From JAURVT01 sp049059935 (GTDB lineage: Bacteria > Actinomycetota > Actinomycetes > Propionibacteriales > Nocardioidaceae): DNA of 11,573 nucleotides. The notes under the pieces were generated by a model, which worked only from the letters and a program-made list of their open reading frames with translations, had not been told where the DNA came from and searched no databases. This document shows positions 6,893-11,573 of the stretch, one piece after another (position 1 is the first letter of the stretch; each line of letters starts with the position of its first letter). The position numbers and the translations under genes are program-made. The stretch spans positions 1 through 11,573 of the forward strand of contig NZ_JBMGQR010000102.1 of assembly GCF_049059935.1 (NCBI RefSeq). Reading direction: 5' to 3'.

Positions 6893-6930
6893 GCCACGGT
6901 GGTGAGGCCCCACCGCCCCACCACCGTGGC
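6893..6930 (+). terminator. Terminator hairpin after the DUF4394 gene
   Basis: A perfect 12-bp stem (GCCACGGTGGTG at 6893-6904, CACCACCGTGGC at 6919-6930) with a 14-nt loop starts 10 nt after the stop codon. No U-tract follows, as is common for actinobacterial terminators. It could also serve the convergent frameshifted gene, which ends at 7065. Confidence 0.75.
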
Positions 6931-7064
6931 AACACCTCAAAAGTCGGGCAGACCGCCCAACTCATCAGGTGACGGGTTGCCCACGACAGCGCGTAAACAC
7001 TTTGCACGAAGCACAGCGTCCTCGAGACGATCCTTGACCGGCGCCGGCCGCTGGTCATTTCGGG

Positions 7065-7759
7065 CTAGCGCCCTTGCCACGTCGTCAAGCATGCGCGATT
7101 GCCCTGGGGGTCGGCAAGCACCCAGAACGCCGGGGCAGCGGTGTCGTCGACCAGCTCGCCGCCGGCCTTGAGCGCGGCGGCGATGCGGGTCTGGATCACC
7201 TCGGGCGGGACTCGCAGGTCGAGGTGCCAGCGCTGCCGCGGGACGTCGTGGGTCTCGGTGGGCTGGAACCAGATCGACGCGCGGCGCCCGGTGGCATCGC
7301 GGAGCTGCAGCTCGCCCCATGCCTCCACCGTGTCGTAGTCGAGCAGGGCCGCCCAGAACGGCCTGATCTGGCCTCATCGGCCGAGTCGAGTCCGAGCTCG
7401 AGGACACTGGTGCGCTCCGGGCGCGGTGTGACCCCGCCGAGGTCGTGGGCCAGGTTGCTGATCGTGCGTGCCAGTGCCACGTCGCGCGAGGTGACGCCGC
7501 CGGTGTCGTGGGTGATCAGCCGGATGTCGAGCCGCCCGTGGCTCAGGTCGAGGTCGGGATGGTGGTCCGCCTGCTCGGCGGCGACCGCGATCGCGTCGAC
7601 GAGCCGGACCGCGGTGGCGAAGTCGCCGGTGTCGAAGCTGGCGTGCAGCCGGTCGATCAGCATCCGCCAGTCTTCGAGCCCTTCCTCGACCAGCTCCAGC
7701 TCCGTCAGCGTGTGCGTCGGGTCGGGCGTGGTGTCGTCGTTGAGTCCACCTCGGCTCAC
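7065..7759 (-). pseudogene. Pterin-4a-carbinolamine dehydratase / VOC-domain fusion, broken by a single-base frameshift
   Basis: Two reading frames add up to one known actinobacterial architecture. The first (from about 7759 to 7373) encodes a pterin-4a-carbinolamine dehydratase (4a-hydroxytetrahydrobiopterin dehydratase) domain: LEDWRMLIDRLHASFDTGDF, AAEQADHHPDLDLSHGRLDIRLITHDTGGVTSRDVALA, then VLELGLDSADEA. The catalytic ADHHPD...H signature is intact. The second (7370 to 7065) continues with IRPFWAALLDYDTVEAWGEL and a glyoxalase/VOC-like part: ASIWFQPTETHD, RWHLDLRVPPEVIQTRIAAAL, GGELVDDTAAPAFWVLADPQGNRACLTTWQGR. The join at about 7370-7373 needs one extra base to restore the frame. Without it the first frame runs on as arginine/serine-rich nonsense. 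The start is uncertain: GTG 7759 follows GGAGG almost without spacing, and no ATG exists in frame. Sequencing error, recent mutation or a real short dehydratase are all possible. Confidence 0.8.
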
Positions 7760-7821
7760 CTCCAAGCGTGGGTCCGAACCTTGCCCGGACGGCCAAGCAA
7801 CTTGCGGCCGTCGGGTGGACT

Positions 7822-7836
7822 GATCGTGGCACGATC
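7822..7836. repeat. Perfect palindrome upstream of the pterin dehydratase gene
   Basis: GATCGTG G CACGATC has 7-bp perfect arms. It lies 63 nt upstream of the probable GTG start at 7759, in the 122-nt gap after the membrane-protein gene. It is a candidate operator; no regulator is encoded nearby. Confidence 0.4.
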
Positions 7837-7881
7837 CGCCGACACGCTGCCGAAAAATCCCGTTCGGGGAGAACCACCGAC

Positions 7882-8487
7882 TTAGATCCACTTGACCGAC
7901 CAGTCAAGACCGACCCACCAGTGGGGGACACCGCTTTGGTCGCGCTCCGCATGACGATCCGGCTGAGGCTCGTGTTCAGGGTGCCAGCTCTTTAGAGCGG
8001 CCAGGGCTTGGTCCAAGTTGTGTCGACGCTTCCGTGTGTAGACGAGCAGGACCGGCATGGGTATGGCAATGGCGAGCCCAATGAGGCTCAGCCACCAGAT
8101 GCCGGCGACTAGTCCACCTACCGCGAGCGCGATCCCTGCTGCGACCGCTACGACTGACTGCACGAACACGAACGTCTTGTTCGGCCGGGCCTTCTCGAGG
8201 TCGCGCCTCAGTTCCGCGCGGTTCGCGTCGGGTGCGACCTCTCCCGTTAGCACCGCGCGACGAAAATCCGCTCCCCACTGGCGCCGAATGAGCACGACAA
8301 ACACCGCCAGCATCACGACTATCCCGACGAGGACGATGATTATGATCGGCCACTGCGCGGACTCTGGGAGGTGTGTGAGCCCAAACCGCAGGAAGATGAC
8401 GAGCGCTACGGAGACAACCACGGCGATCACGTTCAAAACCTTGATGCGCCTGCGGCGGGCAGCCGCTTCGTCTGACGTCTCGCTCAT
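7882..8487 (-). CDS. Putative four-helix membrane protein of unknown function
   Basis: The 201-aa product starts MSETSDEAAARRRRIK and has four predicted membrane segments at about 17-36, 46-67, 105-126 and 128-150. Between the second and third lies a charged stretch (RRQWGADFRRAVLTGEVAPDANRAELRRDLEKARPNK). The tail of about 50 residues is hydrophilic and rich in His, Glu and Trp (KSWHPEHEPQPDRHAERD, then HWWVGLDWSVKWI). Arginine-rich stretches flank the helices. I do not recognise a family; such small integral proteins are common in actinomycetes and mostly unassigned. The ATG at 8487 is chosen over longer readings because GGGGAGGG lies 3 nt upstream and the hydrophobic protein begins cleanly there. 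A strong hairpin sits just before the ribosome site. The gene is divergent from fbiC, 350 nt away. Confidence 0.75.
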   Translation of the reverse strand: MSETSDEAAARRRRIKVLNVIAVVVSVALVIFLRFGLTHLPESAQWPIIIIVLVGIVVMLAVFVVLIRRQWGADFRRAVLTGEVAPDANRAELRRDLEKARPNKTFVFVQSVVAVAAGIALAVGGLVAGIWWLSLIGLAIAIPMPVLLVYTRKRRHNLDQALAALKSWHPEHEPQPDRHAERDQSGVPHWWVGLDWSVKWI

Positions 8488-8504
8488 CGTCCCTCCCCGA
8501 GAAC

Positions 8505-8531
8505 GCTGGGGCCGACCCGGACGGCCCCAGC
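8505..8531 (-). promoter_or_regulatory. Strong hairpin in the leader of the membrane-protein gene
   Basis: Perfect 10-bp arms (GCTGGGGCCG and CGGCCCCAGC) enclose a 7-nt loop. On the minus strand the hairpin ends 17 nt before the ATG and about 6 nt before the ribosome site. No gene on that strand ends here, so an ordinary downstream terminator is unlikely; attenuation or modulation of ribosome access is possible. Confidence 0.5.
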
Positions 8532-8801
8532 ACGCCGAAGATAGGACGCGCCTCCGCGAGTCCTGCTCGGTGACTGTCCCAATCCTCCGAACTTCTCTGT
8601 TCCTCGAATGCCCGTCCCGCGACGACCACACCTGGCATGACGACCCCTGCGGAACGTCCGCGAGTGTAGGCGGGTGCGCGGTCCCGGTCAGGGTTCCTCC
8701 CCCGGCACGCGACGTGGGCGCCGCCCCTGGTAAATCCGGGACCTTACTTGGGGCCGCGATCAGGGTGCGCTGGTCGGCGAGCTGTTGAGCTTCGAGATCA
8801 C
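8532..8801. other. Intergenic region between the divergent membrane-protein and fbiC genes
   Basis: No protein-like reading was found on either strand. Promoters of the two divergent genes should lie here, but I could not identify a convincing -10/-35 pair. Confidence 0.4.
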
Positions 8802-8819
8802 TAGGCGCCCCGGCGCCTA
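8802..8819. promoter_or_regulatory. Perfect palindrome upstream of fbiC, candidate operator
   Basis: TAGGCGCC CC GGCGCCTA is an 18-nt perfect inverted repeat whose edge is 18 nt before the GTG at 8838. Its size and position fit a dimeric repressor site over the fbiC promoter. It is equally able to form a short RNA hairpin if transcribed. No regulator gene is in the window. Confidence 0.45.
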
Positions 8820-8837
8820 CGCGGGCAAACTTGTCCG

Positions 8838-11348
8838 GTGCGCGCCAGACCGTCCCCCCATGCCCGTGAAACAGCCCGGGCAGTGTCGCGGGCTGAGGCT
8901 GGCAAGACGCTCGATCTGCCCGAGATCACCGCACTGCTCGCGGCTTGCGGTCCAGAGCTCGACCGGCTGACGGCGGTGGCGAGGCGGGTGCGCGACGCCG
9001 GGCTCGTCGCGGCGGGGCGGCCGGCGATGGTCACCTTCAGCAAGAAGGTCTTCATCCCGCTCACGCGTCTGTGCCGCGACCGGTGCCACTACTGCACGTT
9101 CGTCACCCCGCCCACCCAGGGTCGCCCAGCTTTCCTGAGTCCCGACGAGGTCCTTGCCACCGCCGAGCAGGGGGCCGCGCTGGGGTGCAAGGAGGCCCTG
9201 TTCACGCTCGGTGACCGCCCGGAGGACCGGTGGCCCGAGGCCCGGACATGGCTCGAAGAGGCCGGCTACGACAGCACCCTGGAGTACGTGCGCGCGATGA
9301 GCGTGCTCGTGCTGGAGCGCACCGGCCTGCTGCCCCACCTCAACCCCGGCGTCATGTCGTGGTCGGAGATGGCGCGCCTCAAGCCGGTCGCCCCGAGCAT
9401 GGGCATGATGCTCGAGACCACGTCGACGCGGCTTACCGAGAAGGGCAACGCCCACCACAGGTCGCCCGACAAGGAGCCCGTGGTGCGCCTGCGCGTCCTC
9501 GAGGACGCGGGACGGCTCAACGTCCCGTTCACCACCGGGCTGCTTATCGGCATCGGCGAGCACCTCGACGAGCGCGCCGAGTCCCTGGTCGCCCTGAGCC
9601 GAATCGCGCGGCAGTACGGAGGGATCCAGGAGGTGATCGTTCAGAACTTCCGGGCCAAGCCCGACACCGCGATGCGCCACGCGTCGGACCTGCCGCTGGA
9701 GGAGTACCTCGCCGCGATCGCCACCACGCGCGTCGTGATGGGCCCGTCCGCGCGCGTCCAGGCCCCGCCGAACCTGGTGGACCTCGCCGAGTGCCGCCTG
9801 CTGCTCGACGCCGGGATCGACGACTTCGGCGGCATCAGCCCGCTGACGCCCGACCACGTGAACCCCGAGCGTCCGTGGCCCGAGATCGGCGCGCTGCGCA
9901 CCCTGGTCGCCGGCGCGGGCATGACGCTGCGCGAGCGGCTCACCGCCCACCCGCCCTACCTCGACGTTCCGTGGCTGGACCCGCGGCTGTCGGCCCACGT
10001 CCGGGCCCTGGCAGGACCCGACGGTCTTGCCGATGAGACGGCGCTCGCCGTCGGCCTGCCGTGGCAGGAGCCCGACGGCGGCTCGGAGACCACCGGACGG
10101 TCCGACCTGCACACCGCGGTGGACACCGACGGTCGTAGCGACGACCGCCGGTCGGACTTCGAGGACGTGTACGGCGACTGGGGCGTGTTGCGCGAGAAGG
10201 TCGCCGCCGACGCCCGCCCGCAGCGTCTCGACTCTGACGTCTCGGCCGCGCTCCGCGAGGCCGAGCGCCGCACATCGGGCATGAGCGCAGCCGCCGCGCT
10301 GATGCTGATGACCGCCGACGAGGGACCGGCCATCGACGCCGTCGCGCGCCTGGCCGACGATCTGCGCCGGGACACCGTCGGCGACACCGTCACCTACGTC
10401 GTCAACCGGAACATCAACTTCACCAACGTCTGCTACACCGGCTGCCGCTTCTGCGCGTTCGCGCAGCGCAAGTCCGACGCCGACGCGTACTCCCTCGGCC
10501 TGGACGAGATCGTCGCCCGCGCCCACGAGGCCGTCGAGGTGGGTGCCACCGAGGTGTGCCTCCAGGGCGGCATCGACCCCGAGCTCCCTGGCACCACCTA
10601 CGCCGAGATCGCACGCGCGGTCAAGGGTGCCGAGCCGTCCCTGCACGTGCACGCTTTCTCGCCCATGGAGGTGATGAACGGCGTCGCCCGCACGGGTCTG
10701 TCCGTCCGGGAATTCCTGCTCTCGCTTAAGGAGGCCGGCGTCGACTCCCTGCCCGGCACGGCCGCCGAGATCCTCGACGACGACGTCCGTTGGGTGCTCA
10801 CCAAGGGCAAGCTGCCCACCGCGCAGTGGATCGACGTCGTCACGACCGCGCACTCGGTCGGCCTGCCCACGACGGCCACGATGATGTACGGGCACGTTGA
10901 CCACCCCCGGCACTGGGTCGAACACCTCCGCACCCTGGCCGCCCTCCAAGCCGAGACCGGCGGGTTCTCCGAGTTCGTCCCGCTGCCCTTCGTGCACCAG
11001 TCCTCGCCCATCTACCTCGCCGGCGTCGCACGCCCAGGCCCCTCGGTGCGAGACAACCGCGCCGTCCACGCGATGGCGCGGATCATGCTGCACGGGCTCG
11101 TAGACAACATCCAGACCTCCTGGGTCAAGCTCGGCCCCGACCAGTGCACCCAGGTGCTGCACGGTGGCGTCAACGACCTCGGCGGCACCCTGATGGAGGA
11201 GACCATCAGCCGCATGGCCGGCTCCACCAACGGGTCACGCAAGAGCGTCCGGCAGCTGCACGACATGGCCGCCGCCGCCGGACGGCCCGCACGCCAGCGC
11301 ACCACCGACTACGGCCCGGTGCCGCATCCCACCCCTGCAATATCGTGA
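8838..11348 (+). CDS. fbiC: 7,8-didemethyl-8-hydroxy-5-deazariboflavin (FO) synthase, fused CofG-CofH
   Basis: This bifunctional radical-SAM enzyme joins tyrosine and 5-amino-6-ribitylamino-uracil to make FO, the chromophore of coenzyme F420, in the cytoplasm. The 836-aa product has a CofG-like N-terminal half with the cluster motif CRDRCHYC (Cys79, Cys83, Cys86) and blocks KVFIPLTRLC, CKEALFTLGDRPE, LLPHLNPGVMSW and SPLTPDHVNPERPWPE. The CofH-like C-terminal half has CYTGCRFC (Cys532, Cys536, Cys539), NRNINFTN, ATEVCLQGGIDPELP, MMYGHVDHPRHW and GGTLMEETISRMAGS. Length and order match M. tuberculosis FbiC (856 aa) closely. In-frame starts are GTG 8838 and GTG 8883, with no ATG and no clear ribosome site. 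A TAG at 8802 closes the frame upstream. 8838 is used because related proteins align about 20 residues before KTLDL. Both radical-SAM clusters are intact, so the gene should be active. The gene stands alone, without fbiA/fbiB. Confidence 0.96.
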   Translation: MRARPSPHARETARAVSRAEAGKTLDLPEITALLAACGPELDRLTAVARRVRDAGLVAAGRPAMVTFSKKVFIPLTRLCRDRCHYCTFVTPPTQGRPAFLSPDEVLATAEQGAALGCKEALFTLGDRPEDRWPEARTWLEEAGYDSTLEYVRAMSVLVLERTGLLPHLNPGVMSWSEMARLKPVAPSMGMMLETTSTRLTEKGNAHHRSPDKEPVVRLRVLEDAGRLNVPFTTGLLIGIGEHLDERAESLVALSRIARQYGGIQEVIVQNFRAKPDTAMRHASDLPLEEYLAAIATTRVVMGPSARVQAPPNLVDLAECRLLLDAGIDDFGGISPLTPDHVNPERPWPEIGALRTLVAGAGMTLRERLTAHPPYLDVPWLDPRLSAHVRALAGPDGLADETALAVGLPWQEPDGGSETTGRSDLHTAVDTDGRSDDRRSDFEDVYGDWGVLREKVAADARPQRLDSDVSAALREAERRTSGMSAAAALMLMTADEGPAIDAVARLADDLRRDTVGDTVTYVVNRNINFTNVCYTGCRFCAFAQRKSDADAYSLGLDEIVARAHEAVEVGATEVCLQGGIDPELPGTTYAEIARAVKGAEPSLHVHAFSPMEVMNGVARTGLSVREFLLSLKEAGVDSLPGTAAEILDDDVRWVLTKGKLPTAQWIDVVTTAHSVGLPTTATMMYGHVDHPRHWVEHLRTLAALQAETGGFSEFVPLPFVHQSSPIYLAGVARPGPSVRDNRAVHAMARIMLHGLVDNIQTSWVKLGPDQCTQVLHGGVNDLGGTLMEETISRMAGSTNGSRKSVRQLHDMAAAAGRPARQRTTDYGPVPHPTPAIS

Positions 11349-11438
11349 ACTCCTGTTTACGGATCACCAATATTTCCACCGTGAGGAATAAGCGCACACA
11401 CCCCACATCATCCTCCGCAGGCCCGACCCGCGACGGGA

Positions 11439-11467
11439 ACGCGCACCGAGACTTCGGCGTGAGCGTC
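11439..11467. repeat. Interspersed repeat, copy 2, left block
   Basis: Matches 5871-5899 at 25 of 29 positions, including an ACTTCGG tract and GAGCGTC. It ends in GTGAGCGTC, which recurs as GCGAGCGTC at 11521-11529 at the start of the core block, so 53 nt of unrelated sequence is framed by an imperfect 9-bp direct repeat. Confidence 0.6.
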
Positions 11468-11520
11468 ACCAATCCGACATTGCCACCCAGTAGGAAATCC
11501 TTCGTCGCCTGCGTGCTCTC

Positions 11521-11573
11521 GCGAGCGTCAGCGCAGGAGAGTGCGAGTAGCAGTGAACCAAGTGGCCGCGTGA
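11521..11573. repeat. Interspersed repeat, copy 2, core block
   Basis: Matches 5891-5943 at 49 of 53 positions in direct orientation and runs to the last base of the window, so the true end may lie outside. The differences are at core positions 10, 16, 19 and 49. Confidence 0.85.

Larger units (their letters stand above)
11349..11573. other. Intergenic tail holding repeat copy 2
   Basis: After the fbiC stop comes a more AT-rich stretch (about 11349-11400) with no clear terminator and no convincing gene on either strand. The remainder, from 11439, is repeat material related to 5871-5943. Confidence 0.5.

Noticed and set aside
6937..7407. Minus-strand 156-aa ORF overlapping the end of the frameshifted gene
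   Set aside because: Out-of-frame reading of the VOC domain; the recognised domain runs in another frame and ends at 7065.
8812..8882. Alternative out-of-frame ATG at 8860 as an fbiC start
   Set aside because: It is not in frame with the FO synthase, and no frameshift is needed to read that protein from 8838.
8817..11162. 781-aa minus-strand ORF antisense to fbiC
   Set aside because: Shadow of the fbiC codon structure; the plus strand carries a full, motif-complete FO synthase.

Overview
The window is GC-rich, uses GTG starts freely, and carries a CofG-CofH fusion FO synthase (fbiC). Together these point to a high-GC actinomycete, possibly a relative of Nocardioides or Aeromicrobium; the genus is a guess. 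Most of it is ordinary actinobacterial metabolism. I see no CRISPR array, tRNA, rRNA, transposase or recognisable defence cassette, and no multi-gene system that I would call new. The most unusual items are one two-domain fusion protein and an interspersed repeat.

Left third, minus strand (177-4170): a three-gene operon encodes a molybdenum hydroxylase of the PaoABC (YagTSR) aldehyde oxidoreductase type. Transcription order is [2Fe-2S] subunit, FAD/[4Fe-4S] subunit, molybdopterin subunit, with 4-nt ATGA overlaps at both junctions. No export signal is visible, so the enzyme is probably cytoplasmic. Upstream of it on the same strand lies a GNAT acetyltransferase that has lost its N-terminal half.

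Middle (4171-6950): about 500 nt without a convincing gene is followed by a plus-strand gene, probably translated from a leaderless mRNA. It joins an actinobacterial domain of unknown function to a thioredoxin/DsbA-like domain whose first active-site cysteine is Asp. Next comes a secreted DUF4394-type protein that ends at a strong terminator hairpin.

Right half (7065-11573): on the minus strand are a four-helix membrane protein of unknown function and a pterin-4a-carbinolamine dehydratase/VOC fusion gene broken by a single-base frameshift. On the plus strand is fbiC, which makes the deazaflavin core of coenzyme F420, with a perfect palindrome just upstream of it. A 53-nt sequence lies upstream of the DUF4394 gene and again at the very end of the window. 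Its two copies differ at only four bases, all in one codon phase.

Apart from the molybdenum hydroxylase operon, the genes look like independent units. The cofactor themes (molybdopterin, pterin dehydratase, deazaflavin) may be coincidence.
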